A DNA stretch of 64,000 nt, from the NCBI RefSeq assembly GCF_010367455.1, contig NZ_WRPR01000012.1, positions 1 through 64,000 on the forward strand, read 5' to 3'. This document shows, piece by piece, positions 27,850-36,929 of this stretch (position 1 is the first letter of the stretch; each line of letters opens with the position of its first letter). Below the pieces are notes generated by a model, which was not told the origin of the DNA, ran no database searches, and worked only from the letters and a program-made list of their open reading frames with translations. The stretch is from Candidatus Laterigemmans baculatus (GTDB taxonomy: Bacteria; Planctomycetota; Planctomycetia; Pirellulales; Pirellulaceae). The position numbers and the translations under genes were made by a program.

Positions 27850-29133
27850 ATGATTACGCGCAGAGACTTTGTCAGTGCCCTGGCTGGTGGGGTTGCGGCT
27901 CCGGCGCTATTCGGATCTGTGGCCGCGGGGGAGTCCGAGGCCGCAGGGGCACCGGGTTCGAGAAAGAAAATCGCCTTTCTCGGAACCTGCGCGTTCCGCC
28001 ATTCGCATGCCCAGCATTTTCTCGATCGGCTCGCGATGGGCTACGCCAGCGGCGGACGATGGGTCGAGCCAAAACTGGAGGTGGCCTCCGTCTTCCTCGA
28101 TCAGTTTCCCGAGAACGACATCGGCCGCCAACGGATTGCCAAATACGGTCTGAAGCGGTTTCCGACGGTCGCCGAGGCGCTCACGCTCGGCGGAGAAGAA
28201 CTGGCGGTCGATGGCGTCATCCTGATCGGCGAGCATGGCGATTACCCGATGAACGCCAAAGGCCAGACTCGTTATCCTCGCTATGCCTGGTTCAAGGAGG
28301 TGGTCAAGGTTTTTGAAGCGAGTGGGCGAAGCGTACCCGTGTTCAACGACAAACATCTCTCCACCGAGTGGGCGGAGTGCGTGGAGATGGTGGAGGACGC
28401 AGAGCGTCTCGGCTTCCCCTTCTACGCCGGGTCGTCACTCCCGGTTACCTGGCGGCTGCCGGCGTTCGACCTGCCCTACGACACGCCGCTCAAGGAGAGT
28501 GTGTGCGTCGCCTACGGAGGCGTGGACAGCTACGACTTTCACGCTCTGGAAACCGCTCAGTGCATGTCGGAGCGGCGGCAGGGAGGGGAAGTGGGGATAC
28601 GCTCGGTGCATGCGGTGACGAACGAGCGGTGCTGGGAGTTGCTCGCGCAGCGCGAAGCGACGAGCAAGCTGTTCGTCTCGGCGCTGTGCCGCAGCCACAA
28701 TCTGCCAGTGGAAACCGGCTATCCGACCGCTCCGATCACGATCGAGTGGGCTCGCCGTGCGCTGCCCAACACGACCGCCTATTTTGTCGAACATCTCGAC
28801 GGCTTTCGGACCACCATCTTCTTGACCGGCATCCGCGATTTCAACTACGCGGGGATGCGCGCCGACAATGGGGAAATCATCGGCTGCCAGTTCATGCTCC
28901 CCATGCCGGGCAGCAGCGCCACGACGGCCGACTTCTTTACTCCGCTGATCCAGCACATCGAGCAGATGATTCTCCGCGGCTCGACGCCCTATCCGATTGC
29001 CCGCACGCTGCTGACCTCGGGGATGGTGATCGGCGGCGTCGAATCGTTAGCCGCTGGAGAAAAGCGGTATGCCACGCCCGAGATGGCGGTCGCGTATCGC
29101 GGCCCCCGCGAATCGATGTACTGGCAGCAGTAG
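27850..29133 (+). CDS. Tat-exported Gfo/Idh/MocA-like protein
   Basis: A 427-residue protein beginning with a Tat signal (MITRRDFVSALAGGVAAPAL). A Rossmann-like start follows (KKIAFLGTCAFRHSHAQHFL), where the usual GxGxxG is replaced by GTCAFRHS. The rest follows the two-domain layout of the oxidoreductase family (VFNDKHLSTEWAECVEMVE, YAGSSLPVTWRLP). The NAD(P)-binding glycines are weak, so cofactor use is uncertain. GGGAGG precedes the start inside the end of the creatininase gene, which indicates co-translation. The stop TAG at 29131-29133 is directly joined to a MITE-like repeat. Confidence 0.72.
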   Translation: MITRRDFVSALAGGVAAPALFGSVAAGESEAAGAPGSRKKIAFLGTCAFRHSHAQHFLDRLAMGYASGGRWVEPKLEVASVFLDQFPENDIGRQRIAKYGLKRFPTVAEALTLGGEELAVDGVILIGEHGDYPMNAKGQTRYPRYAWFKEVVKVFEASGRSVPVFNDKHLSTEWAECVEMVEDAERLGFPFYAGSSLPVTWRLPAFDLPYDTPLKESVCVAYGGVDSYDFHALETAQCMSERRQGGEVGIRSVHAVTNERCWELLAQREATSKLFVSALCRSHNLPVETGYPTAPITIEWARRALPNTTAYFVEHLDGFRTTIFLTGIRDFNYAGMRADNGEIIGCQFMLPMPGSSATTADFFTPLIQHIEQMILRGSTPYPIARTLLTSGMVIGGVESLAAGEKRYATPEMAVAYRGPRESMYWQQ

Positions 29134-29288
29134 GCTCTGCCGGAAAAGCCAGAGCCGACGGCGCTAGCCGCGGGTGAGCCGACGGCGCTAGCCGCGGGTG
29201 TTGCAGTGGCAATCCCTGGGCTGCGAGGCCCGAGGCTAGCGCCTACGGCTCAAGGGATTGGAATCGCCAGGTTTTCTGACGGAAAGCC
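29131..29288. repeat. MITE-like inverted-repeat element, copy 3, with GCTAGC hairpin inside
   Basis: Left end TAGGCTCTGCCGGAAAAG (29131-29148) shares its TAG with the stop codon of the upstream gene. The right end is TTTTCTGACGGAAAGCC (29272-29288). Inside is a palindrome family member. GAGCCGACGGCGCTAGCCGC occurs twice in tandem (about 29152 and 29177), and the complementary arm CGAGGCTAGCGCCTACGGCT lies near 29231. The same two parts, outer ends plus inner hairpin, occur together at 53.3 kb and 59.1 kb. Confidence 0.72.
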
Positions 29289-29625
29289 GTCTCGAGCAAA
29301 CCCCGGAGACCAGCCAGGCAAGTTGCCCAGTTTAACGCACTGCCGCCGCGCTTCGGCTTTCCGACGATGGAAGTTGCGGATTACGGGTTTTGCGTAACTC
29401 GGGTCGTTGTTTGAGTTAGGGTCGTGCCAGGATTTCCTAAGTTGGGGCGTTTCGGGATAAAGCCGGTTAGCCCCTTTACCTGGAGAGAAAAAACACCATC
29501 TTGCTGGGCGTTTTGGGGACTGGAGGCTGGCGGAGGCCGGTGTTCCAGTGTGTTGCGGCAGGCCCGCGTCGGGCTTTGGCCGCCCCCAGAGTGGTTCGTT
29601 TCGTACCTGAAGATGGAGACGTACA
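29289..29625. other. Leader region upstream of the CAP-domain gene
   Basis: About 340 bases between the repeat and the TTG start of the CAP gene, with no credible gene. The stretch from about 29450 (GATAAAGCCGGTTAGCCCC, then an A-run at 29487-29493) may be part of a promoter or leader. I see no recognised riboswitch fold. Confidence 0.4.
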
Positions 29626-30516
29626 TTGGTTCGTTCAGCTACGGCTTTAGCGGCGGCACTTTCGACGGTCTTCCTTGCCGCCCCAGCTTCGACGCTGTCG
29701 GCCCAGGGAGTGGTCTCGATGCCGGTGGGCTCGGGCTGCACCAGCTGTGGAAATGGTTCATCGGGAGCCCGCGTGATTTCGAGCTCCCCGGTCGTCTCGG
29801 GATCCCGCGTGATTTCGAGTTCGCCCTACTCGGGCAGGGTGATCTCCGGTGGCTCGTGTGGGACGATCTCCGGTGGCTCGTGTGGGACGATCTCCCGTGG
29901 CTCGTGTGGGACACGGGGTTATCAGCGGGGTTACCACGGTGGGAGCCGGGTTTATCGGACTTCGATGCCCAGCTACTCGAGCCCTGGCTACTCGAGCCCT
30001 GGCTATTCGAGCCCTGGCTACTCGAGCCCTGGCTACTCGGGGCAAGGGTGTGGCAGTGGATCGGGTTGTGGCTCGGTCTCGTCGGGGACGGTGATCCACG
30101 GCGCGGTCAGTCACGCGACGGGGGTTCCGGCGACGACCAGCCCGAGGCGCGTGGTCACGGCGCGTGTGGCTGACTCGACTTCGGCACACGTGGTTAGCGG
30201 ATCGCAGGGGGGAGCGGGCAATGTGCTGGCAGCCCTCAACTCGCAACGGGCTCGACAAGGGCTGGCGAGCCTGCGATACGATCCCCAGTTGCAGGCGGTT
30301 GCTCAGCGGCGGGCCCAGCAGATGGCCGCCACGGGAAACAAGAACCATCCTCCGGGGTCGTTCTCGCCTGGGCGCTACGAAGGCGTCGGTTGGTCGAGTT
30401 CGTTCTCGCCGTCGGGAGTGTCGGCTTGCTATACCAGCGATCCCCGCATGACGGTGGCCGGAGCGGCGATGGCGACCGGCCGCGACGGCGTTTACTTCTG
30501 CGTCGTCTATCGCTGA
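29626..30516 (+). CDS. Exported CAP/SCP-domain protein with Cys/Ser/Gly-rich repeats
   Basis: A 296-residue protein started by TTG (29626) with GGAG 7 bases upstream; no in-frame ATG is available. Order: signal peptide (to about 26); a Ser/Gly/Cys region with three copies of ISGGSCGT-like repeats and four YSSPG repeats (residues 70-140); then a CAP-like domain (VLAALNSQRARQGLASLRYD, VAQRRAQQMAATGNKNH), ending in FCVVYR. The CAP fold is associated with extracellular or wall functions. Classic CAP His/Glu residues are only partly evident, and the domain is short (about 100 residues), so this is a reduced member. The repeats arise from tandem DNA duplications. Confidence 0.8.
   Translation: MVRSATALAAALSTVFLAAPASTLSAQGVVSMPVGSGCTSCGNGSSGARVISSSPVVSGSRVISSSPYSGRVISGGSCGTISGGSCGTISRGSCGTRGYQRGYHGGSRVYRTSMPSYSSPGYSSPGYSSPGYSSPGYSGQGCGSGSGCGSVSSGTVIHGAVSHATGVPATTSPRRVVTARVADSTSAHVVSGSQGGAGNVLAALNSQRARQGLASLRYDPQLQAVAQRRAQQMAATGNKNHPPGSFSPGRYEGVGWSSSFSPSGVSACYTSDPRMTVAGAAMATGRDGVYFCVVYR
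29841..30033 (+). repeat. Coding minisatellites in the CAP gene
   Basis: A 24-base unit (beginning GATCTCCGGTGGCTCGTGTG) is repeated three times at 29841-29912. A 15-base unit TACTCGAGCCCTGGC is repeated four times at 29974-30033. Both keep frame, so length variation between strains would change only the linker, not the CAP domain. Confidence 0.88.
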
Positions 30517-30548
30517 TTTCCGCACCCCCGCGTGCGGTCTCGACGCGC

Positions 30549-31397
30549 GTGCCGCAGGGAGTGCGGCTCGCGGTGGGGGGAGTCCTGCTCGCTTGGGCAG
30601 CGGCGCTCGCGGTGGGAGCCACGCCCGGTGCGGGCGTTTGGGCAGCCGAGCCCCCGGTGACAGAAACGCCGTTGCCGCCTCAGACCGGTTCGGCGTTAGA
30701 GCTCACTTCCGAAGAAGCGACATCGTCGGTCCAGTCGCTTGCCGCGTGGGCGGTCACTCAGTTGCCCCGGGTCTACGAAGGGGACAAGGACTGGGGCGAA
30801 ACGAAAAAGGTTTGGGCCGGCGTCAAGGTCCGCTTCGACGGCTTGAAGCTGAAGACCAATCGGCGGTTTCGGGAACTCCGCCATGGTCGCTGGGCACGCT
30901 ACCAGTTGAGCCTTCCCGCCGCGGAGCAAGGAGGGCCGGCGGTCGAGATCGTAATCGACCGTGTCCATCAATCGCCCGATGGCCGTTGGCAAATCGAGGC
31001 GACGATCACGGCTCCGATGGCATTTGTCGCGCGAGTGGAGCGTTGGAACCTGGGCGTACAGTGGTACAGCGTCAGCGTCGAGGGAGATCTGCGGGTCCGC
31101 TTGCGGAGCACCACCACCGTCGGTTTCTACGCCGATTACAGCGAAGTTCCTCCGGCGCTGACCGTCGACCCGCGGGTGGAGATGGCGGAGCTCGCGATCG
31201 AGCGGTTTGAAGTCGACCGGATCAGCAAGATTGGAGGGGATGTCGCCGAGGAGCTCGGCGACTTTCTCGAGGACGTATTCCGCGATCGCTTGGTGGAGAA
31301 AGAGAATCAGCGGCTTGCGACGAAGCTCAACAAAGCCATCGATAAGAAGCGAGCCCGGCTGCGCTGGTCGCTCGTCGACTGGTTCGCAAGTCACTGA
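30549..31397 (+). CDS. Exported protein of unknown function
   Basis: About 282 residues if started at GTG 30549; GTGs at 30561 and 30573 are alternatives, and no ATG fits after the upstream stop. An N-terminal signal peptide (VGGVLLAWAAALAVG...) is followed by a beta-rich domain (VKVRFDGLKLKTNRRFRELR, VEIVIDRVHQSPDGRWQIEA). A basic, helical C-terminus follows (KENQRLATKLNKAIDKKRAR). It lies 33 bases after the CAP gene on the same strand and is probably co-expressed. I do not recognise the family. Its last 7 bases overlap the 3' end of the convergent PQQ-propeller gene. Confidence 0.65.
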   Translation: MPQGVRLAVGGVLLAWAAALAVGATPGAGVWAAEPPVTETPLPPQTGSALELTSEEATSSVQSLAAWAVTQLPRVYEGDKDWGETKKVWAGVKVRFDGLKLKTNRRFRELRHGRWARYQLSLPAAEQGGPAVEIVIDRVHQSPDGRWQIEATITAPMAFVARVERWNLGVQWYSVSVEGDLRVRLRSTTTVGFYADYSEVPPALTVDPRVEMAELAIERFEVDRISKIGGDVAEELGDFLEDVFRDRLVEKENQRLATKLNKAIDKKRARLRWSLVDWFASH

Positions 31398-32920
31398 GGC
31401 TGGGCGACGCAAACCAATTTCGTGCGGGTGCGGATCAGCAGATTGCCATCGGAGATCGCGGGAGTGGCGATGATGCTTTCGCCCATGTCGTTGGTTGCCA
31501 ACTGTTCAAAGTCGGCGTGATCGCGGAGGACGACGACTTTACCGTTCTGGCTGGCGATGTAGATCTTGCCGTCCCCCGAGACAGGCGAAGCAAAGTAGTT
31601 TCCGCCGCGTCCGACGCGTTTGGCACCGCGGAGCGGTTCTCCCTGTTCAGTGTCGAAGACCGTGCTGATGCCTCCCTCTTTGATCAGCAGCATGCGTCCA
31701 TCGGAGACGTAGGGCGAGACGATGTGGTCGGTATGCCGCGTCGGATTGCGCCACAGGACGTGGGAATCGGTGACGTCCCCTTCACCGCCGCCCCGGACTG
31801 CCAGCACGTACTCGTGCGCTGCGTTCTCCTTCGGCGTATCGTACGTCGCTCCGGCAAAATTGTCGGGATGCAGGAAAGCGAGATCGAGTTCGCGTCCTTC
31901 GAGAGCTCCGTCGCCATTGAGATCGCCGCGATCAAACGTTTTGCGAAAGAACGCCTCGGGAATTGGATTGTCTCCCATGAATGCCCGCACTTCGTCTTTG
32001 GTCAGCTTGCCGTCGGGGTGGCCGGTTTCGGCGTTGTCGACCGAGGCGAGCCACTGGTTGGCAATCCCTCCGCTCTGCACCGAAATGTAGATGACTCCGT
32101 CGCTGCACACGGGCGTCGTCTTGATGTTGCGCAGCAGCGCTTTCGCGTGCCAACGTCGCTCGCCTGTTTCCGGGTCGTAACCAATCAACATCCCGGTACC
32201 GGCGACGACAATATCGTCGCGTCCGTCAACGGTGCAGATGACCGGGTGTGAGTAATTAACCGCCATGTCATCTCGGGTGTCCTTCCAGCGCAGTTTTCCC
32301 GTCTTGCGATCGAACGCGTAGAAAGCGGGATAGAGATCGTCATCCTGGCAGAAGAGTACCAGGTCGTCGTAGAGGACCGGCGACATGCCGGCACCCCACT
32401 TGAAGACGAAAAAAGGCACGGGCAGTTCTTGGTGCCAGATGTCTTCGCCCGTCTCGGCGTCGACGGTCAGCAAACCGAGCGAGGGGAAGTAAAAGTAGAC
32501 ACGCTCGGCATCCGCCGCAGGCGTTGTGCTCGCTTGGCTATTGGTCGCATGGACCTCGGGAAGTTTGCCGGTCGCCCAATCGCGCTGCCAGAGCTTTTTT
32601 CCGGACTTCAGATCAAAGGCAAACAGGCTGACCGTCTGCTCGTCGGTCATCCCGTTGACGAACACGCGCCCGGCCGCGACGACCGCGCCTCCCACGCCAT
32701 CGCCCACTGGATGCTGCCAAGCCACGTTCTCGGAGTCCGAGAAATGGACCGGCAAGGGTTCGTCGTCTTGGGAGATGCCGGTGCAGTTCGGACCTCGGAA
32801 CTGAGGCCAGTCATCACCGCGGGCCGCGACGGCTGAGAGGACGATCGAGCTGCAGAGGAGTCCTCCGCAACACAAGCGGAGCAGTCGACGTGATCGCATG
32901 AGCCGGTTTGTAGCGCGCAT
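31391..32920 (-). CDS. Exported PQQ-like beta-propeller protein with EF-hand insertion
   Basis: A 509-residue protein. AGAGG lies 6 bases before the ATG at 32920, and residues 1-33 are a signal peptide. The mature N-terminus GDDWPQFRGPNCTG is the hallmark of planctomycete PQQ-propeller proteins. Propeller blades contain the AxDxxTGxxxW pattern (FAFDLKSGKKLWQRD, YAFDRKTGKLRWKD, IGYDPETGERRWH). Between blades, near residues 295-340, an insert carries Ca2+-binding EF-hand loops (DRGDLNGDGALEGREL and a second, weaker one, DNAETGHPDGKLTKDE). Catalytic PQQ use is doubtful in such short proteins; substrate binding or scaffolding is as likely. It is convergent with the unknown exported gene, overlapping it by 7 bases. 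Confidence 0.84.
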   Translation of the reverse strand: MRATNRLMRSRRLLRLCCGGLLCSSIVLSAVAARGDDWPQFRGPNCTGISQDDEPLPVHFSDSENVAWQHPVGDGVGGAVVAAGRVFVNGMTDEQTVSLFAFDLKSGKKLWQRDWATGKLPEVHATNSQASTTPAADAERVYFYFPSLGLLTVDAETGEDIWHQELPVPFFVFKWGAGMSPVLYDDLVLFCQDDDLYPAFYAFDRKTGKLRWKDTRDDMAVNYSHPVICTVDGRDDIVVAGTGMLIGYDPETGERRWHAKALLRNIKTTPVCSDGVIYISVQSGGIANQWLASVDNAETGHPDGKLTKDEVRAFMGDNPIPEAFFRKTFDRGDLNGDGALEGRELDLAFLHPDNFAGATYDTPKENAAHEYVLAVRGGGEGDVTDSHVLWRNPTRHTDHIVSPYVSDGRMLLIKEGGISTVFDTEQGEPLRGAKRVGRGGNYFASPVSGDGKIYIASQNGKVVVLRDHADFEQLATNDMGESIIATPAISDGNLLIRTRTKLVCVAQPQ

Positions 32921-33062
32921 CGCGTACCTCTGGGGGCCGAGCGGGATTGCCGGGTTCCAAATTGGGGGTGCATTCTAGCCCTGCCCCCGAGACGAATCCA
33001 GCATTTGGCGAAAAGAGAGCCGGAGAAAACGCCGGTCGCTCGCTGGCATCGATCGTCCTGGG

Positions 33063-34412
33063 TCAGGCAAACAGCTCATGCACCACTTTTCCCCCTTCGG
33101 GACCGGTCAAGCGGTGCTCGCGGCCGGCGTACCAGTAAGTCAAATCGTCCGGGGGAAGTCCGAGCAGGTGCAGGATGGTGGCGTGGAGATCGCGGAAATG
33201 GACTTTCCCTTCGACCGCTTGGGAACCGGTCTCATTCGTCTTGCCGTGGACATAGCCTTGCTTGACGCCTCCCCCGGCCATCCAGAAGGTGAAGCCCCGC
33301 GCGTTGTGGCCCGTTTCGTCCTTGCCGTCGTCAGGTGTGAGACCGGGGCGACCAAATTCACCGCCCCAAATCACCAGCGTCTCATCGAGCAGTCCGCGCT
33401 GTTTGAGATCACCGAGGAGTGCCGCGATCGGCGCATCGGTGAATTCGCAGTTCGCTTGGAGATCGCGGCGATGATTCTTGTGCTGGTCCCAGCTGCCGTG
33501 ATTGACTTCGATGAACCGCACTCCGGCTTCCGAAAAACGCCTCGCGAGCAGGCACTGGCGTCCGAAATCGGAGACGCGACAGGTGCCGACCGACGAGGTA
33601 TGTTTACCGACTTGATAACGCTCGAGCGTCTCCTGCGTTTCGCGGTTGATGTCGAGCAACTCGGGCGCTTCGGCTTGCATTCGAAAGCCGAGTTCCATCG
33701 ATTCGATGACGCTCTCTAAATTCTCGTCGCCCGGCCGCTGTAGGGCGTGCTGGCGATTCATTAGCTGTACGAAATCGAGCTGACTCCGCTGCTCGGTTAA
33801 GCTGAGCTGCGTCCCTGAAACATTGCGGATCGTCGCTTCCGCCATGTCTTCGCCGTTCACTCCGATCGGCGTCCCGTTGTAGATCGAGGGGAGGAAGGCG
33901 CTCGAATAGATCGAGCTCTTCGAAGTATTGAGACTGATGAAGCCGGGCAGATTTTGGTTCTCGGTTCCAAGCCCATAGGTGATCCACGATCCGAGGCTTG
34001 GTCGTTCCCGCAAGCGGTCGCCGGTGTGCAGTTGTAAGAAGGACTGAGCATGGATGCCGGTATCGGCGTGCATGCCATTGATGACGCAGAGGTCGTCCGC
34101 AAACTTTGCCGTTTCCGGGAACAGCTCGGAAACCCACAATCCACTCTCGCCGTGCTGTTGGAATTGGAAGACCGAGCCAGGATGCTTTTTGTTGCCGGTT
34201 TGAGGTTTGTAATCGAACGTATCCATCTGAGCGGGGCCGCCGCTCATACAGAGGAAAATCACCCGCTTGGCCCGTGGCGCCAGCACGGGTTTCCGCTCGA
34301 CCAAGCTAGGCCCGACCGCCGCGGCTGCTTGCGATCCGCATAGCCCCTGCAACGCCAAGTAGCCGAAACCACAGGCCGTGGACCGCAGCATATTGCGTCG
34401 TGAGAAAGGCAT
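33063..34412 (-). CDS. DUF1501 protein (first copy)
   Basis: A 449-residue exported protein with a short signal ([20 protein letters not shown]). It has the DUF1501 core of the alkaline-phosphatase-like fold: [20 protein letters not shown] (near 49-68), [30 protein letters not shown] and [14 protein letters not shown] near the end. It lies 13 bases downstream of a PSD1/DUF1549/DUF1553 gene, the standard pairing in this phylum. The biochemical role of the pair is not established; it is widely seen in polymer-degrading gene sets. The gene looks complete. Confidence 0.88.
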   Translation of the reverse strand: MPFSRRNMLRSTACGFGYLALQGLCGSQAAAAVGPSLVERKPVLAPRAKRVIFLCMSGGPAQMDTFDYKPQTGNKKHPGSVFQFQQHGESGLWVSELFPETAKFADDLCVINGMHADTGIHAQSFLQLHTGDRLRERPSLGSWITYGLGTENQNLPGFISLNTSKSSIYSSAFLPSIYNGTPIGVNGEDMAEATIRNVSGTQLSLTEQRSQLDFVQLMNRQHALQRPGDENLESVIESMELGFRMQAEAPELLDINRETQETLERYQVGKHTSSVGTCRVSDFGRQCLLARRFSEAGVRFIEVNHGSWDQHKNHRRDLQANCEFTDAPIAALLGDLKQRGLLDETLVIWGGEFGRPGLTPDDGKDETGHNARGFTFWMAGGGVKQGYVHGKTNETGSQAVEGKVHFRDLHATILHLLGLPPDDLTYWYAGREHRLTGPEGGKVVHELFA

Positions 34413-34425
34413 GGTTTGGTCCTAC

Positions 34426-36798
34426 TTAGTCGACGTAACGGAATTCATTGGTGATCAGCAACGCTTGGCAGAGGCTGGCCCAGGGGCGGACTTTGTCTTG
34501 CGAGTCAGCTTGCGCGCCAGCTTGCACGGCGTCGGTGTGAGCCGCCGCGGGGGGGCCGGTCATGGAGTGGAGGAGACGCTTCGCTGCGGTCCGTTCGGTT
34601 TCGGCCGGCTCGCGGCCCAGGGCGCGGCGGAAGGCAGCGCGGACCCGCGGCTCCTCGCCTTCGGCTTCACGCAGGACGCACCGAGCGAGGCTATTGGCTT
34701 GGGCGATTACAAACGAGCTGTTGTAGAGATGCAGGGCTTGTCCCGGCACGGTGCTCGTGTCGCGTCGTCCGGTCACTGAGGTAAATTCGGGAAGGTCGAA
34801 CGCGGCCAGCTCTGGGGGAGGCGAACTCCGCAGGTAGCACAGATAGACGCTTCGCAGGTTGCTCGGTTGATGGAGGTTGCCGGCCAGGTTCACCAAGATG
34901 TCGCGGTGGCGGATGATCGAGCCGTCCGCAGGCCGCAGATCGAGTTGGTCGCTGACCTGCAACATGCTGTCCCGCAGTGCTTCGGCATCCAGCCGCCGGT
35001 AGTTGTGGCGGGCCAGCAGCCGATTCGCCCCGTCGGTTCTGACCAGCTCGTCGGAGGTCGAGCTGCTCAACTGGTAGGTCCGGCTGAGCACGATCGTTCG
35101 AATCAACCGTTTGATCGACCATCCTGAATCGACGAAGCGGAGCGCGAGATGGTCGAGCAACTCGGGGTGGGTGGGAGCTTCGCCGTACTTCCCAAAATCG
35201 TCGGGAGTCCGAACCAGCCCTTCGCCAAAGAGGTGCATCCAGACTCGATTGACCATGACGCGGGAGGTCAGCGGATGCGTGGGGTGCGTCAGCCACTGGG
35301 CTAACTGCAGACGGCCGCTCTGCTGCGGATCGACCGTGATGGGGCTGGTTTGCTCGAGGGAGACCGCCGACAGAAAGCCTCGCGGAATGGCATCGCCCAG
35401 TTTTTTCGATTCTCCGTTGATGTTGATTTTGCAGTCCGCGACCTCTTTGCGGTCCCGCACGCCCATGGCCAAGGGAGTGCCTGGAGCCCACTTCGATTTA
35501 GGAATCGGTCGAGGTTCGCCGGTGTTCGAATCGAGGACGAGGACGGTCTCGACAAAATCCGGTGGCGGGAGCACGGTCGGAGCAGCCTGCAGCACATGGA
35601 CGTCGGTCGGAGGTGCCGTCAAGCCTTCGTGAGCGGCGACACCCCAAAGCGTGTCGGTACTGGTGAAAAGTCCAGCTAGCGCGTAGTAGTCACGCATGGG
35701 GATCGGATCAAACTTATGATCATGGCATCGCGCGCAGGCGACGCTGATTCCCATCACCCCGCGGCCGATCACATCGATCTGATCCGCTACGACATCCATG
35801 GCGAAATTCTCATTCATCGCCTTCGCCGGTTTGGCGGTGAGGGCGAGGAAGCCGGTCGCGACAAGTTGGCGGTCCCGCTGCTCGGGCGAGTCGGCGGCGA
35901 GCAAATCCCCGGCGATCTGTTCAGTGAGAAATTGGTCGTAAGGAGTGTCGCGGTTGAAAGCGTCGATCACATAGTCGCGATATCTCCAAGCATGGGGAAA
36001 CGTCGGATTGCGGCCGAGCCCGTCATTGCCGTTCGATTCACCATAGCGGGCCACGTCCAGCCAATGCCGACCCCAGCGGACGCCGAACTGAGGGCTGGCG
36101 AGCAAGCGATCTACCAACCGCTCGACCGCCGCGGCACCGTCACGCTCGCTTGCCGCGACGAACGTTTCGATCGCCTCGAGCGAGGGAGGCAAACCGATCA
36201 AGTCGTAATGCAGACGTCGGGCTAGCGTCCGCGGATCGGCGTCACGCGTGGGGGAGAGTCCCGCCGCTTCGATCCGCGCGAGGACGAAGTGATCGATGCG
36301 GTCGCGCGGCCAATTGGTTCGCGCCACTTTCGGCAGCGGCGGCTCCTCGAGAGGCTCGAGCGACCAGAGCACTTCCTCCTGCGGTTCGGCAGTCTTCGGC
36401 GGCGGTTCCTCGGTCCGCGGATCGGGAGCACCGCGCTCAACCCAGACTTCGAAATCTCGAATCACCGACTCCGGTAGCGGCTGCTCGGGTGGCATTTCCG
36501 GCCCCTCGTAGCGAAGGGCCTGAATCAGCAGGCTGTCCGCTGGCTCGCCCGCTACCAACACCGAACCGGTCTGGCCTCCGCGGCGGATTGCGTCGTGGCT
36601 ATCGAGTCGCAGCCCGCCACCAAGATCCGCAGAATCGGCCGCATGGCATTCGTAGCAGTGTTCGACCAGGACCGGGCGAATCCGGGTCTCGAAAAAAGTC
36701 CGATCCTCAGGCGAGACGGGTTTGGCCTGGACCGCCGGCGGAGCCCCTGGGATCAGCAGGACGAGCGTGCAGGCGACAGCGTAGGCGGAATGATTCAC
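34426..36798 (-). CDS. PSD1/DUF1549/DUF1553 cytochrome protein (first copy)
   Basis: About 790 residues from a GTG at 36798, chosen because the signal peptide begins there ([20 protein letters not shown]). Order: the planctomycete cytochrome c domain PSD1 with haem site CYECH (residues 48-52); DUF1549 ([34 protein letters not shown]), whose end carries a second CxxCH ([13 protein letters not shown]); and DUF1553 ([32 protein letters not shown]). It is predicted to be exported and haem-bearing. Its partner is the DUF1501 gene 13 bases downstream. The start codon is the only uncertain part. Confidence 0.88.
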   Translation of the reverse strand: MNHSAYAVACTLVLLIPGAPPAVQAKPVSPEDRTFFETRIRPVLVEHCYECHAADSADLGGGLRLDSHDAIRRGGQTGSVLVAGEPADSLLIQALRYEGPEMPPEQPLPESVIRDFEVWVERGAPDPRTEEPPPKTAEPQEEVLWSLEPLEEPPLPKVARTNWPRDRIDHFVLARIEAAGLSPTRDADPRTLARRLHYDLIGLPPSLEAIETFVAASERDGAAAVERLVDRLLASPQFGVRWGRHWLDVARYGESNGNDGLGRNPTFPHAWRYRDYVIDAFNRDTPYDQFLTEQIAGDLLAADSPEQRDRQLVATGFLALTAKPAKAMNENFAMDVVADQIDVIGRGVMGISVACARCHDHKFDPIPMRDYYALAGLFTSTDTLWGVAAHEGLTAPPTDVHVLQAAPTVLPPPDFVETVLVLDSNTGEPRPIPKSKWAPGTPLAMGVRDRKEVADCKININGESKKLGDAIPRGFLSAVSLEQTSPITVDPQQSGRLQLAQWLTHPTHPLTSRVMVNRVWMHLFGEGLVRTPDDFGKYGEAPTHPELLDHLALRFVDSGWSIKRLIRTIVLSRTYQLSSSTSDELVRTDGANRLLARHNYRRLDAEALRDSMLQVSDQLDLRPADGSIIRHRDILVNLAGNLHQPSNLRSVYLCYLRSSPPPELAAFDLPEFTSVTGRRDTSTVPGQALHLYNSSFVIAQANSLARCVLREAEGEEPRVRAAFRRALGREPAETERTAAKRLLHSMTGPPAAAHTDAVQAGAQADSQDKVRPWASLCQALLITNEFRYVD

Positions 36799-36929
36799 GG
36801 CTAGGGCTGCTTCGCGAGAGGCGGGGGTGGGACCCGCAGCATACCACAATCACTGTGGGGGGTGGATAAATCTGGGTGCGCCTCCGGAATCCGGCCGGAT
36901 GCTCTTCCCGCCGCTTCGCCGCCGCTGAT

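Noticed and set aside
29289-29625. Possible riboswitch or structured leader before the CAP gene
   Set aside because: Some GC-rich pairing is visible, but no known riboswitch core or terminator-antiterminator pair could be recognised.
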